64,000 bases of DNA from assembly GCF_029643245.1 (NCBI RefSeq), contig NZ_CP116398.1:2666001-2730000 (forward strand). Reading direction: 5' to 3'. Below are positions 52,208 through 62,128 of the stretch, piece after piece; the first letter of the stretch is position 1; each line of letters opens with the position of its first letter. The position numbers were made by a program, and so were the translations under genes. The notes below the pieces were generated by a model. The model ran no database searches, was not told the origin of the DNA, and saw only the letters and a list, made by a program, of their open reading frames with translations. Source of the stretch: Methylomonas sp. EFPC3 (lineage in GTDB: Bacteria; Pseudomonadota; Gammaproteobacteria; Methylococcales; Methylomonadaceae).

Positions 52208-54399
52208 CGGCTGATCCTCCAGCAATAGTGAATTTTTTGGTCGCGGGCGAAATCGTCCGGGATCGTGGCCGCAGTTATATCTTCGAAGTGCAGACCGGCC
52301 AAAGCCTCGCGGTCCAATTTGAAGCGGCGGAAATTGGTCGAGAAATACAGTACCCCACCCGGCGCCAGCAACGCGGCGGCGTTTTTCAGCAACGCGACGT
52401 GATCGTTTTGAATATCGAAGGCCTCGTCCATTTTCTTGGAATTGGAAAAGGTCGGCGGGTCGAGAAAGATCAGGTCGAATTGCGGCTTGGTCTTGGCAGT
52501 GGCTTGTTCGGCCAGCCATTTCGGGCAATCCGCCCGCACCAGTTTATGGTCGCCGCGGATGCCGTTCAATTCGAAATTACGCTTGGCCCAGTCCAGATAG
52601 GTGTTGGACATATCGACCGTGACCGACGCTACTGCGCCGCCCAGCGCCGCATGCACTGTGGCGCTGCCGGTGTAGGCGAACAGATTCAAGAAGCGCTTGC
52701 CTTTGGCTTCCTGTTGAATCCGCAAGCGCATCGGCCGGTGGTCGAGAAACAGGCCGGTATCCAGATAATCCTCGAAATTGACCCAAAACTTGCAACCGCC
52801 TTCCTCGACGACCTGGAAGCGGCCGGAGTCGCCTTGCTTTTCGTATTGGTCGCTGGCTTTTTGCTTGCGGCGGATTTTCAGAAACACCTGGTTGGCCGGA
52901 ATTTCCAGCACCTTGGGAATCTCGGCCATCGCTCCGGCCAAGCGCTGGTTGGCCTTGGCCGGATCGATGGTTTTCGGCGATTCGTATTCCTGAACGTTGA
53001 CCCAGGTATTCTCGCCCTGATAAACATCCACCGCGACCGCGTATTCCGGCAGATCGGCGTCGTACAAGCGATAGCAATGCACGTTATTCTGCTTGGCCCA
53101 TTTCGCCAGTTTTTTCAGATTCTTGCGCAAACGGTTGCCGAACATGTCCGCTTGCGGATCGGGTTGCTCGGCTTGAGCGCGGCGCCAGATCGATTCCGCG
53201 CGCTCCTGTTGCGACTTGGCCTTGGGCTCGAAGAAAACTCTTTCCTCAATGTTAAAACGCAACAACTTGCATTCCAGCGCCCCGTTGAACAACGTAATCG
53301 GCTTCTGCGAGCGAATGCCAAACCTAAAGCCCAACTCCGGGTCGCTGATAATCATCGCTGCCAGCCAGCCGGCGAAGCGCTGTTTCAACACCTCGCCGAA
53401 GCGGCGGTAAAGCGCGGCGGTTTCCGCTTCGTCGCCCAAGCGTTCGCCGTAAGGTGGATTGCAGGCGATCAAACCTTTGGGCCAGCTTTCCGCCGCGGCC
53501 GCATCGCCGATGTCGCGTTTTTCGATATGAATCTTGCCGGACAAGCCGGCGTTTTCGACGTGCTGAACCGCAGTGGCGACGGTACGCCGGTCCTGGTCGA
53601 AACCGACGATGGTAGGCAGTTTTGCCAGCCCGGCCTCGCGGCGTTGCCGTGCTTCGTCGAGCAAGCCTTGCCACAACTCGGCATCGTGTTTCTTCCAGCC
53701 CAGAAAGCCAAAATAATCGCGCTGCAAACCCGGCGCGATATCGGCGGCAATCAAGGCGCCTTCCAGCAGCATCGTCCCCGAACCGCACATCGGATCCAGC
53801 AACGTGCCGCCCTGTTCGGCAATAGCAGGCCAGCCGGCGCGCAGTAAAATCGCCGCCGCCAGGTTTTCCTTGATCGGCGCGGCGATGCTGACGTCGCGGA
53901 AGCCGCGTTTGTGCAAACTCTCGCCGGACAAATCCAGGCTGAGTTGGGCCAAGTCGTTGTGCAAATAAACATTGACCCGCAGCGAGGGCCGCTCGGTCTC
54001 GACACTGGGCCGTTTGTTGAACTTGGCGCGCATTTGATCGACGATGGCGTCTTTGACCTTTTGCGCGCCGAAATGGGTGTTGTTGATGGCCGGACTGTTC
54101 TTGCTGCTGAACGACACCGCCAGACTGTCGTCCGGCTTCATATGCTCGAACCAGTTGATGCGTTTGACGCCGTCGTACAAGTCCTGCTGGGATTTGACCT
54201 CGAAACTACTCAACGGCAGAAAGATCCGGTTGGCGACCCTGGACCACAAACACACTCGGTAGGCCAGCGCCAAATCGCCGTCGAAGGCCACCCCGGCCAG
54301 TTTTTCCTTGACGTTTTGGCCGCCGAGGCTGCGGATTTCGTTGGCGAGGATGCCTTCCAGCGCCTTGGGCGCAGTAGCGTAAAGAGGGTATTGCGTCAT
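52204..54399 (-). CDS. rlmL: Bifunctional 23S rRNA methyltransferase RlmKL
   Basis: A 731-residue fusion. The N-terminal half has a THUMP domain and the RlmL methyltransferase with NPPYGERLGDE, which makes m2G2445; the C-terminal half is the RlmK methyltransferase (FLNLFAYTGSATVHAALGGA, and FLDPPTFSNSKKM), which makes m7G2069. Start MTQYPLYATAPKALEGIL (ATG 54399) matches known proteins and drops six codons from the longest frame. E. coli RlmKL has 702 residues. A 539-codon antisense frame lies opposite this gene and is rejected as a shadow. Confidence 0.96.
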   Translation of the reverse strand: MTQYPLYATAPKALEGILANEIRSLGGQNVKEKLAGVAFDGDLALAYRVCLWSRVANRIFLPLSSFEVKSQQDLYDGVKRINWFEHMKPDDSLAVSFSSKNSPAINNTHFGAQKVKDAIVDQMRAKFNKRPSVETERPSLRVNVYLHNDLAQLSLDLSGESLHKRGFRDVSIAAPIKENLAAAILLRAGWPAIAEQGGTLLDPMCGSGTMLLEGALIAADIAPGLQRDYFGFLGWKKHDAELWQGLLDEARQRREAGLAKLPTIVGFDQDRRTVATAVQHVENAGLSGKIHIEKRDIGDAAAAESWPKGLIACNPPYGERLGDEAETAALYRRFGEVLKQRFAGWLAAMIISDPELGFRFGIRSQKPITLFNGALECKLLRFNIEERVFFEPKAKSQQERAESIWRRAQAEQPDPQADMFGNRLRKNLKKLAKWAKQNNVHCYRLYDADLPEYAVAVDVYQGENTWVNVQEYESPKTIDPAKANQRLAGAMAEIPKVLEIPANQVFLKIRRKQKASDQYEKQGDSGRFQVVEEGGCKFWVNFEDYLDTGLFLDHRPMRLRIQQEAKGKRFLNLFAYTGSATVHAALGGAVASVTVDMSNTYLDWAKRNFELNGIRGDHKLVRADCPKWLAEQATAKTKPQFDLIFLDPPTFSNSKKMDEAFDIQNDHVALLKNAAALLAPGGVLYFSTNFRRFKLDREALAGLHFEDITAATIPDDFARDQKIHYCWRISR

Positions 54400-54463
54400 G
54401 ATGGGCGACCGGAACAAGTGGGTCGGCTAGGATACTAAAACTACCGCTGCCGCGGCGGCATTT

Positions 54464-54509
54464 TTTGGCAACACGGCGATCCGCCTCGCGCGAACGCCGT
54501 GTTGCCAAA
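54464..54509 (-). terminator. Long inverted repeat between gltA and rlmKL
   Basis: TTTGGCAACACGGCG (54464-54478) and its exact complement (54495-54509) form a 15-bp stem with a 16-base loop, starting 4 bases beyond the gltA stop codon. It is the strongest hairpin in the window and most likely ends the gltA transcript. The T-run flanks the other side (plus strand), so the canonical U-tail is missing on the gltA strand. Confidence 0.6.
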
Positions 54510-54513
54510 GGGC

Positions 54514-55809
54514 TTAACGGGCGGAGATCGGTTTCACATCGCGGGTGGTCACGCCTTTGTACAACTGGCGCGGCCGGCCGATTTTCAGTTCCGGATCGGA
54601 GATCATTTCGTCCCATTGCGCGATCCAGCCCACCGAACGCGCCAACGCGAAAATCGCGGTGAACATTTCGGTCGGAATTCCCAGAGCCCGCAACACGATA
54701 CCGGAATAAAAATCTACGTTCGGGTAGAGTTTTTTCTCGACGAAATACGGATCTTCCAGCGCGATCCGCTCCAATTCCATCGCCAGCTTGAACAAACGGT
54801 CGTCGTTCAGATTCAGCTCGTCCAGCACTTCATGGCAGGTTTGCCGCATCAGCTTGGCGCGCGGATCATAGTTTTTGTAGACCCGGTGACCAAAGCCCAT
54901 CAACCGGAACGGATCGTTTTTATCCTTGGCCTTGGCCACATATTCGCCGATTCGCGACACGTCGCCGATTTCTTCCAGCATATTCAATACCGCTTCGTTG
55001 GCACCGCCATGCGCTGCACCCCACAGGCAGGCGATACCGGCGGCGACGCAGGCGTAAGGATTGGCGCCGCTGGAACCGGCCAGACGTACCGTCGAGGTCG
55101 AAGCATTTTGCTCGTGATCAGCGTGCAAGATCAGAATCCGGTCCAGCGCCCGCATCAATACCGGATTGGCCAGATAATCCTCGCCCGGATCGCCGTGCAT
55201 CATGCGCATGAAGTTTTCGGCGTAGCCCAGTTTGCGCTTCGGATAAATGAACGGCATGCCGATGCTGTATTTGTAGCACATCGCCACCATGGTCGGCATT
55301 TTTGCGATCAACCGAATCGCGGACATGTAACGGTCTTCTTTGCAGGTAATATCCATCACGTCGTGGTAGAACGCCGACAGCGCACCGACGACGCCGACCA
55401 ATACCGCCATCGGGTGGGCATCGCGGCGGAATCCGCTATAGAATTTGATCAACTGCTCGTGGACCATGACATGCTGGCTGATGGTCGTGACGAAGCCCTT
55501 CATTTCCGCGCCGTTGGGCAGATCGCCGTTCAATAACAGGTAACAGACTTCCAGAAAGTCGCATTTCTCGGCCAATTGTTCGATAGGATAGCCGCGGTAC
55601 AGCAACACACCGGCGTCGCCGTCGATAAAGGTGATTTTCGAGGTACAACTGGCAGTGGAAGTAAAACCGGGGTCGTAAGTGAAACAACCGGTTTGCGCGT
55701 ACAGCGAGCGAATGTCGATGACCGACGGCCCCATGGTGCCAGCAGTAACCGGCAATTCGACGGCCTGTTCCTGGCCATCGTGTTTTAACGTCACTTTTTG
55801 ATCAGTCAT
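54514..55809 (-). CDS. gltA: Citrate synthase
   Basis: A 431-residue type II citrate synthase. Catalytic residues lie in [12 protein letters not shown] (His), [14 protein letters not shown] (His, Arg) and [17 protein letters not shown] (Asp region is in the neighbourhood of FYSG). It condenses acetyl-CoA and oxaloacetate in the cytosol; in type I methanotrophs the TCA cycle serves mainly biosynthesis. GGAGAAA precedes the ATG. The 164-base gap to the divergent gene at 55974 should hold promoters for both, but none matched the sigma-70 consensus well. Confidence 0.97.
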   Translation of the reverse strand: MTDQKVTLKHDGQEQAVELPVTAGTMGPSVIDIRSLYAQTGCFTYDPGFTSTASCTSKITFIDGDAGVLLYRGYPIEQLAEKCDFLEVCYLLLNGDLPNGAEMKGFVTTISQHVMVHEQLIKFYSGFRRDAHPMAVLVGVVGALSAFYHDVMDITCKEDRYMSAIRLIAKMPTMVAMCYKYSIGMPFIYPKRKLGYAENFMRMMHGDPGEDYLANPVLMRALDRILILHADHEQNASTSTVRLAGSSGANPYACVAAGIACLWGAAHGGANEAVLNMLEEIGDVSRIGEYVAKAKDKNDPFRLMGFGHRVYKNYDPRAKLMRQTCHEVLDELNLNDDRLFKLAMELERIALEDPYFVEKKLYPNVDFYSGIVLRALGIPTEMFTAIFALARSVGWIAQWDEMISDPELKIGRPRQLYKGVTTRDVKPISAR

Positions 55810-55973
55810 GTCAAATTTCTCCGGTAATTACGAGCGTTTTAAACGGGGTACGCGACTTATTCTATTGCAATTAGCGAATAAACACAGCTTAAGATCGGGA
55901 TTGTTTACAAAAAGACCTCGATAGCAGGGGTTTTCCAATTCACTGAAACCGGGTTGATTCCGGGGAGGACAAG

Positions 55974-58900
55974 ATGGAGCGCTGGATATGGTTGGTTATT
56001 CTTTTGGCCTGGCAAGGCATGCGGCAGCCGGCTAACGCTTGGGAACTTCAGGATACCCCGGAACCCTTAAAACCCTGGATCGGCTGGGTGCTGCACGACC
56101 AACCGCAACACGGCTGCCCGTTCTGGTTCAACGACCTCCAAAACAAGCAATGCGCCTGGCCCGGTCGATTCGTGCTAAACCTGCAACCCAACCGCGGCAA
56201 TTTCGAGTCCGACTGGACACTTTACCGCAAAAGTTGGATCCCGCTACCCGGCGACGAACGCCACTGGCCGCAAGCCGTGACGGTAGACCAACAAGCCGTT
56301 CCGGTCGGGATCAAGGATGGCAGGCCGGCCCTGGAATTACCGGCAGGACATTACCGGATCAGCGGCCAATTCGTTTGGGATCAGCTTCCGGAACAACTGG
56401 CCATCCCGGAGGCCTCCGGCTTACTTCGACTTAGTATCGACGGCCGGCCGGTGGATTATCCGCGGATCGAACAGGGCGCGGTCTGGCTGGCGGAGCGGGC
56501 CGCAGCCGACGCCGGCAATCGGGAGAACCGCCTGGAACTGCACGTTTTTCGCCAAGTTATCGACGAATCCCCGCTGCAAATGATCACCCGGCTGGACCTG
56601 GAAGTCTCCGGCGCCGCGCGCGAGCTTGAATTTGGCCACGCGTTGTTACCGGGCTTTATTCCGATCAATGTCAACAGCACACTGCCGGCCCGGCTGGACG
56701 GAAACGGCCGCTTATTCGCCCAAGTCCGCCCCGGTCACTGGATCATAGATATCCACAGCCGCCATCCGCAGTATTTGACGCAACTGGAGCTGGCAATCGA
56801 CGATGCCGGCTGGCCGCAGGAAGAATTATGGACGTTTCAAGCCTTACCCTCCCTGCGGTTGACCGAAATCACCCAACCTGCGGCGATCGACGGCAGCCAG
56901 ACCAACTTGCCTGACGACTGGCGGCATTTGCCGACCTACCGTTTGCACCAAGGCGACAGCATGATTTTCAACGTGATCCGCCGCGGCGATCCCGAACCCG
57001 AACCCAACCAGCTAGCCCTGACCCGCACCCTGTGGCTGGATTTTGCCGGCACCGGTTACACGGTCAACGACCGGATTAGCGGCAGCATGCGCCGCGACTG
57101 GCGGCTGAACGCGGCGCCGGAGTTACATCTCGGCCAAGTACAACTGAACGGTCAAAACCAGCTGGTCACGCAATTGCCCGACCATAGCCAAGGCGTGGAA
57201 ATTCGTAGCGGCAATCTGCAACTGAATGCCGACAGCCGGATCGAGACCGATATCTCGAGTTTGTCCGCCAGCGGCTGGCAGCAACGCTTTCAGCAGGTCC
57301 GGGCTGAACTGAAAACACCGCCCGGCTGGCGCTTACTGGCGGTGACCGGGGTCGACAACGCCCCGGACACCTGGCTGAACCGCTGGACCTTGCTGGATTT
57401 GTTTCTGGTGTTGCTCGGCGGCCTGGCGGCCGGACGCCTGTGGTCTTCGCCATGGGGCGGCGCGGCCCTGCTCGGCTTGAGTCTGATCTGGCACGAACCC
57501 GATGCACCGCGCCTGATTTGGCTGCTGACTCTGGCAACGCTGGCCTTGCTGCGGGTACTGCCGGAAGGCAAAGCCCGGCACTGGTTGGCCGCTTGCCGCA
57601 ATTTGTGTTGGCTGACGCTGGTTGCGTTGGCAGTTCCATTCGTAGTGGCTCAAATCCGGATCGGGATTTATCCGCAACTGGAGCAGCCGGAACAGATCGA
57701 GCCGAGCGTCGCCTACACCAGCGCGCCCGCCGCACCCGAAGCGTTGCAAAGCGATGCGGCGCCGGCAGAACTGGCTGACGCGCTGCCCGAGGCAAGAGTA
57801 TTCAAACGCAGTTACTCGACCAAATCCGAAGCTGGCGGCGGCGCCAGCAGTTCCGCCGACCTGGAGCGGACCGATCCCGACGCCAATCTGCAAACCGGCC
57901 CCGGTCTGCCGAACTGGCATTGGCGTAGCGTCCATCTGGCCTGGAACGGCGGGGTGGATAGCCAACAGCAAGTGCAGCTGTGGTACCTGCCGCCCTGGGC
58001 CATGATGTTGCTGCATTTTTTGCAGGCCGGGATAACCCTGGCGCTGCTTCTAAGGCTGACCGACGTCTCGATTGGTGGCTGCTGGCGCCGGATGGCGCCC
58101 ACTGCTGCCTGTGTGGTGCTGGCGCCGCTGCTGGCTATGCCGAGCCGACCGGCATATGCGGATTTGCCCGATCCGCAATTGCTGGCCGAGCTGAAAGCCC
58201 GGCTGTTGCAAGCTCCCGCTTGCTTGCCCGACTGTGCTCAGATCGCGGAAATGCAAGTGCAAGCCAAACCGGACCTGCTGCGCCTGCAATTGCAAATCCA
58301 CGCCCAGCAAGCGCTGGCGGTGCCGTTGCCGGCACAGGCCGACCAATGGCTGCCGGAAACGGTAGAGGTCGACGGCGCACCGGGGCAGGCCCTGTTCCGC
58401 AATGCCTCCGGCGACGTCTGGCTGGCGTTGCCGCGCGGCGTACACAGTGTGGCGATGCAAGGCCGCTACCGGGAACCGGTCAAGTTCACACTGCCGTTGC
58501 CGCTGATCCCGCAACATGTCAGCCTCGCCGCCGACGGCTGGCGTATCGACGGCGGCTACGAAGACGGCAAAGTCGGTCCGCAACTGGAATTCAGCCGGCT
58601 GCAAACCGAAACGCCGACCGGTAAAGTCCTGCCGCAAACGGCGCTGCCGGCGTTCGTCCGCGTCAGCCGCACTCTGCACCTGGGCCTGGATTGGCGCATC
58701 AGCACCCGAGTCGAATCGCTGGCCGAATCCGGCAATCCGATCATGTTCGAACTACCGTTGCTAAAAGGCGAGGCGGTAACCACACCGCTAGTCCGGGTCA
58801 AGGACGGCAAGGTATTGGTGAATATTGCCGCCAGCGAAGGCAGCGCAGAATGGGAGTCGGTGTTGGAAAAATCGGGCCAAATCGACTTGCTGGCCGATGC

Positions 58901-59984
58901 CGGGGGCCAATGGCACGAAGTCTGGCAGGTCGAGGTAAGCCCGGTTTGGCGCCTGCATAGCGACGGCCCGGCTCCGATTTACCGGGAAAATCCGCAAGGC
59001 CCCTGGCTGCCGGAGTGGCATCCCTGGCCCGGCGAGCGCGTGTCGTTGCAAGTAGAACGCCCGGCGGCGGTCGCCGGGGCCACTCTCACGATAGACAGCA
59101 GCGAATTGTTAGTTCAGCCCGGCGCACGTAATCAGACTGCGGAACTCACGCTGGCTATCCGCAGTTCGAAAGGCGGCCGACACACGATCATTTTGCCGGA
59201 CACCGCCCAACTGCAGGAAGTGGCGATCGACGGCATCAGCCAGCCGATACGCCAGCAAGGCGTCAGTGTCAGCCTGCCGTTGCGGCCCGGTCACCAGCAC
59301 GCGGTGTTAAAGTGGCAAACCCCGCTGCCGCTCGGTTTCACGACCTCCACGCCCAGTGCCAATCTCGGCAGCGCCAGCGTCAATAGCCGCATTCGGTTGA
59401 TCATGCCGCAAAACCGCTGGCTGCTGTGGACCGCAGGCCCCTCGTTCGGCCCGGCTGCGTTAATTTGGGGCTTGTTGTTGGTACTGGCTCTGATCGGCTT
59501 CGGTCTGAGCAAAACAGGAGCCACGCCGCTGAAGCACTGGGAATGGTTTTTACTGCTGACCGGCCTGAGCCAATTGCACGTTGCCGCCGGCATTTTCATC
59601 GCCGGCTGGCTGTTTGCGTTGCAATGGCGCGCCAGGCAGCCGCCTGCCGGAGTACACCGCTTCAACCTGTTACAAATCGGTCTGGCAAGCGGCAGCGTAT
59701 TGGCTTTGCTGGTATTGGCCTGGGCGGTGGAACAAGGCCTGCTCGGTAGCCCGGAGATGCAAATCGCCGGTAACAATTCGACGGCTTACCAACTGAATTG
59801 GTACCAGGACCGCAACGACCCGCAGTTGCCCAGCGCCACGGTACTCAGCCTGCCGCTGGCAGCGTACCGCGGCCTGATGCTGGCTTGGGCGCTGTGGCTG
59901 GCGGCGGCTATGTTGAACTGGTTGCGTTGGGGCTGGGCCTGTTTTGCGGCGGGGGAGATTTGGCGCAAATCAGCCAAAACCTGA
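55974..59984 (+). CDS. Very large envelope protein of unknown function (1336 aa)
   Basis: A strong ribosome binding site (GGGGAGGA) precedes ATG 55974. The product has a signal peptide (1-22, cleavage after ANA) and a beta-rich first part with GWVLHDQPQHGCPFWFND near residue 37. Three to four membrane segments follow at about 468-565, a Glu/Ala/Pro-rich linker (about 570-650), and two more segments near 672-722, the second ending in a signal-peptide-like PAYA. A second beta-rich part spans about 725-1140, starting with LLQAPACLPDCAQI, and four membrane segments lie at about 1151-1330. The protein looks like two periplasmic beta-sandwich halves on a shared membrane base. No family recognised. 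Single gene between gltA and the chemoreceptor. Confidence 0.85.
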   Translation: MERWIWLVILLAWQGMRQPANAWELQDTPEPLKPWIGWVLHDQPQHGCPFWFNDLQNKQCAWPGRFVLNLQPNRGNFESDWTLYRKSWIPLPGDERHWPQAVTVDQQAVPVGIKDGRPALELPAGHYRISGQFVWDQLPEQLAIPEASGLLRLSIDGRPVDYPRIEQGAVWLAERAAADAGNRENRLELHVFRQVIDESPLQMITRLDLEVSGAARELEFGHALLPGFIPINVNSTLPARLDGNGRLFAQVRPGHWIIDIHSRHPQYLTQLELAIDDAGWPQEELWTFQALPSLRLTEITQPAAIDGSQTNLPDDWRHLPTYRLHQGDSMIFNVIRRGDPEPEPNQLALTRTLWLDFAGTGYTVNDRISGSMRRDWRLNAAPELHLGQVQLNGQNQLVTQLPDHSQGVEIRSGNLQLNADSRIETDISSLSASGWQQRFQQVRAELKTPPGWRLLAVTGVDNAPDTWLNRWTLLDLFLVLLGGLAAGRLWSSPWGGAALLGLSLIWHEPDAPRLIWLLTLATLALLRVLPEGKARHWLAACRNLCWLTLVALAVPFVVAQIRIGIYPQLEQPEQIEPSVAYTSAPAAPEALQSDAAPAELADALPEARVFKRSYSTKSEAGGGASSSADLERTDPDANLQTGPGLPNWHWRSVHLAWNGGVDSQQQVQLWYLPPWAMMLLHFLQAGITLALLLRLTDVSIGGCWRRMAPTAACVVLAPLLAMPSRPAYADLPDPQLLAELKARLLQAPACLPDCAQIAEMQVQAKPDLLRLQLQIHAQQALAVPLPAQADQWLPETVEVDGAPGQALFRNASGDVWLALPRGVHSVAMQGRYREPVKFTLPLPLIPQHVSLAADGWRIDGGYEDGKVGPQLEFSRLQTETPTGKVLPQTALPAFVRVSRTLHLGLDWRISTRVESLAESGNPIMFELPLLKGEAVTTPLVRVKDGKVLVNIAASEGSAEWESVLEKSGQIDLLADAGGQWHEVWQVEVSPVWRLHSDGPAPIYRENPQGPWLPEWHPWPGERVSLQVERPAAVAGATLTIDSSELLVQPGARNQTAELTLAIRSSKGGRHTIILPDTAQLQEVAIDGISQPIRQQGVSVSLPLRPGHQHAVLKWQTPLPLGFTTSTPSANLGSASVNSRIRLIMPQNRWLLWTAGPSFGPAALIWGLLLVLALIGFGLSKTGATPLKHWEWFLLLTGLSQLHVAAGIFIAGWLFALQWRARQPPAGVHRFNLLQIGLASGSVLALLVLAWAVEQGLLGSPEMQIAGNNSTAYQLNWYQDRNDPQLPSATVLSLPLAAYRGLMLAWALWLAAAMLNWLRWGWACFAAGEIWRKSAKT

Positions 59985-59995
59985 CCGGCATGGCA

Positions 59996-61465
59996 TCAGC
60001 TACCTTTATGCTTTTCTTCGACCATGGCGTCGATCATCAGCATAACGTCGGCGCTGGCGTTTTCGGCCAACTGCATCTGATGGATGATTTCGTTCAGCAT
60101 GGCTTGATCTTCCTGCCACTTGCCGCGTGAGATTTGGTATGCGCGCTGGGTTGTGGTGTGGACGTCGGCATGCGGTTGGTTCAGTTTGGCGTAAGCCGCG
60201 GTATGCCGAAAAGATTCGTAGCCCAGCCCTTCGTAATACCACTTGCCCAATCGGCAATTATGGTTGTCGACCATAATGGCCTGACGTTGCGGACAATCGC
60301 TAGGCGTTTCTATCGAAATATAGCCGTTCTGCTTGTAGATGATATGGTCCAACTTGGTCAGCAAACCGAAGGACTTGTCCTTGGCGTAGGCGATAAAGCC
60401 CAGCGAAGCTTTGGCGGATTGCGACAGGTTGGAAAACTGTTGCCGGAACGAACTGACTTGGGCCATGATCTCCTGCGAAATGGCCGCCGAAGTTTCGGCT
60501 TCTCCATGCATTTGTTCGACGCGCGAGTTAAAGGCTCTCAGCGTCTTCGAGACTTCCATTGCCGCGTCCTTGGTATGCTCGGACAAGTTTTTCACCTCGT
60601 CCGCCACCACCGCAAAGCCGCGACCGTGCTCCCCGGCCCGCGCCGCTTCGATCGACGCGTTCAATGCCAACAGGTTGGTTTGGTCGGCAATCCCGGTGAT
60701 CATCGATAAGGATTCGGTAATTTTTTTGCTGTCGCTGATCAAGGCTCCGATCACGTCGGACACCGAATGCACGTTGGAATTGATATCGGCCAACGAGTGG
60801 CTGATCGTTTCTACAGTGGCCAAACTATCGTCGGCGTTGCGCCCGGTTTCGGTGGCGATGCTCTCCACCTTTTGCATCTGCTCGGTGATATTGATCAGAT
60901 CGTTTTGGTTGCCTTTCAGATTAGTCAGCAAATTGGAAGTATTCAGCGCGTGCAAGCCGGCCGACAAGCGGTTTTTGATCATTAGTTGGTCGTTTTCGTC
61001 CATCAACTTGATCGCCGCATTCATGTTTTTGGCCGACTGCTTCAGCAAACCCGGCAAACCGTCGACCAGAGCATAGCGTTCATGGTTGCCTTGCGAGGCA
61101 TGACTGAAACAGGTACTGATTTCCTTGAAATAACATTCCATGATGTCCAGTGTCTCGTTCAGCTCCCAGGCCACCTTGCCGATTTCGCCCATGCCGCGGG
61201 TTTTGGTGACCCGATGGTAGAGCTCTCCGTCATTGGTATGCTTCAGCACCTGCTCCATCCGCTCCAACACCAGCAGACTTTGTCTGCCGGTCTGCCAGGC
61301 GATCAGAGCCACCAGCGGCAACGGCAATAACAGCAGCAACATGATCCAGGAAAAACCGAACATGATCACGGAGTAAACCAAGGCACCCAGCGCCGAGACC
61401 AGTATCGCCGCTACCGCATAATTCAGCTTGGTTCTTAAAAACGGAATGTTGGCATTGGAACTCAT
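59996..61465 (-). CDS. Methyl-accepting chemotaxis protein with C-terminal CZB zinc-binding domain
   Basis: A 489-residue chemoreceptor. Two membrane segments (about 15-36 and 38-58) lie back to back with virtually no periplasmic loop, so sensing must be cytoplasmic. The signalling hairpin has the invariant tip [33 protein letters not shown]. The C-terminal CZB domain shows its zinc ligands in [17 protein letters not shown] and QPHADVH. CZB receptors sense zinc or oxidants such as hypochlorite in studied bacteria. It lies three bases after a PAS protein gene, with which it probably forms one receptor unit. Confidence 0.92.
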   Translation of the reverse strand: MSSNANIPFLRTKLNYAVAAILVSALGALVYSVIMFGFSWIMLLLLLPLPLVALIAWQTGRQSLLVLERMEQVLKHTNDGELYHRVTKTRGMGEIGKVAWELNETLDIMECYFKEISTCFSHASQGNHERYALVDGLPGLLKQSAKNMNAAIKLMDENDQLMIKNRLSAGLHALNTSNLLTNLKGNQNDLINITEQMQKVESIATETGRNADDSLATVETISHSLADINSNVHSVSDVIGALISDSKKITESLSMITGIADQTNLLALNASIEAARAGEHGRGFAVVADEVKNLSEHTKDAAMEVSKTLRAFNSRVEQMHGEAETSAAISQEIMAQVSSFRQQFSNLSQSAKASLGFIAYAKDKSFGLLTKLDHIIYKQNGYISIETPSDCPQRQAIMVDNHNCRLGKWYYEGLGYESFRHTAAYAKLNQPHADVHTTTQRAYQISRGKWQEDQAMLNEIIHQMQLAENASADVMLMIDAMVEEKHKGS

Positions 61466-61468
61466 CGC

Positions 61469-62008
61469 TTAAACTCCGTTAGGCTTGTACAGGTTGAGCA
61501 CTAAACTGTTGTAATGCTTAGCCCCGGTTTGCTTGACCTGATCCAGAAGGTACGCCAGCGATAAGTCCGGGGCATCCTTGGCGGAGCTGCGCTTTTCGAT
61601 GGCGAGCATTTCCCGGTAAATCGGAATCAGCACCTCCAACGCCGAGCGCGGCGGATTGCGCCGTACCGAATAGTAACCTTGCAACTTGCCGTTACGGTCG
61701 TAGTCGGGCGTGATGTTGGCAAACACCCAATAATAACCGCCGTCGGCACACAGGTTTTTAGCGAATCCGAAAAACTCGTCGCCGGCTTTCAAGGTATTCC
61801 ACATAAATCGGAATACACCGCGCGGCATGTCGGGATGGCGAATGATGTTGTGCTGTATGCCGAGCAGTTCGTGTTCCGGATAGCCGGCAATCTCCATGAA
61901 AATCCGGTTGGCGTAGGTAATTCGCCCGGCAGCGTCGGTTTTGGAGACGATAAAATCCTCGTCGCCCAGTTTTTTTTCATGATTGTTGGGAGTAATTCCG
62001 GGTTTCAT
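61469..62008 (-). CDS. Stand-alone PAS-domain protein (Aer-like sensor module)
   Basis: A 179-residue protein consisting of a PAS domain (about 15-130; DFIVSKTDAAGRITYANRIFMEIAGYPEHELLGIQHNIIRHPDMPRGVFRFMW...GGYYWVFANITPDYDRNGKLQGYYSVRR) and a short helical tail. The PHNIIRHPDMP-like segment is typical of the FAD-type PAS of the aerotaxis receptor Aer. There is no transmitter domain or membrane segment. It is encoded immediately before the CZB chemoreceptor, which lacks a sensor domain of its own. Confidence 0.88.
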   Translation of the reverse strand: MKPGITPNNHEKKLGDEDFIVSKTDAAGRITYANRIFMEIAGYPEHELLGIQHNIIRHPDMPRGVFRFMWNTLKAGDEFFGFAKNLCADGGYYWVFANITPDYDRNGKLQGYYSVRRNPPRSALEVLIPIYREMLAIEKRSSAKDAPDLSLAYLLDQVKQTGAKHYNSLVLNLYKPNGV

Positions 62009-62128
62009 GGGCGCACCGTTCAGGAAATAACATTACTAAATTTAGCTGAATTTCCGGTTTTGGGGGGTACGCAAATGCCGCTTTTTGCCGTGTGCGTCGT
62101 GAAATATCCGCACGCCTGCGGGACAGGG

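Noticed and set aside
52228..53847. Long open frame (539 codons) on the plus strand opposite rlmKL
   Set aside because: It is antisense to a clear, full-length rlmKL, has no recognisable domain, and arises from GC-rich codon bias; it is a shadow frame.
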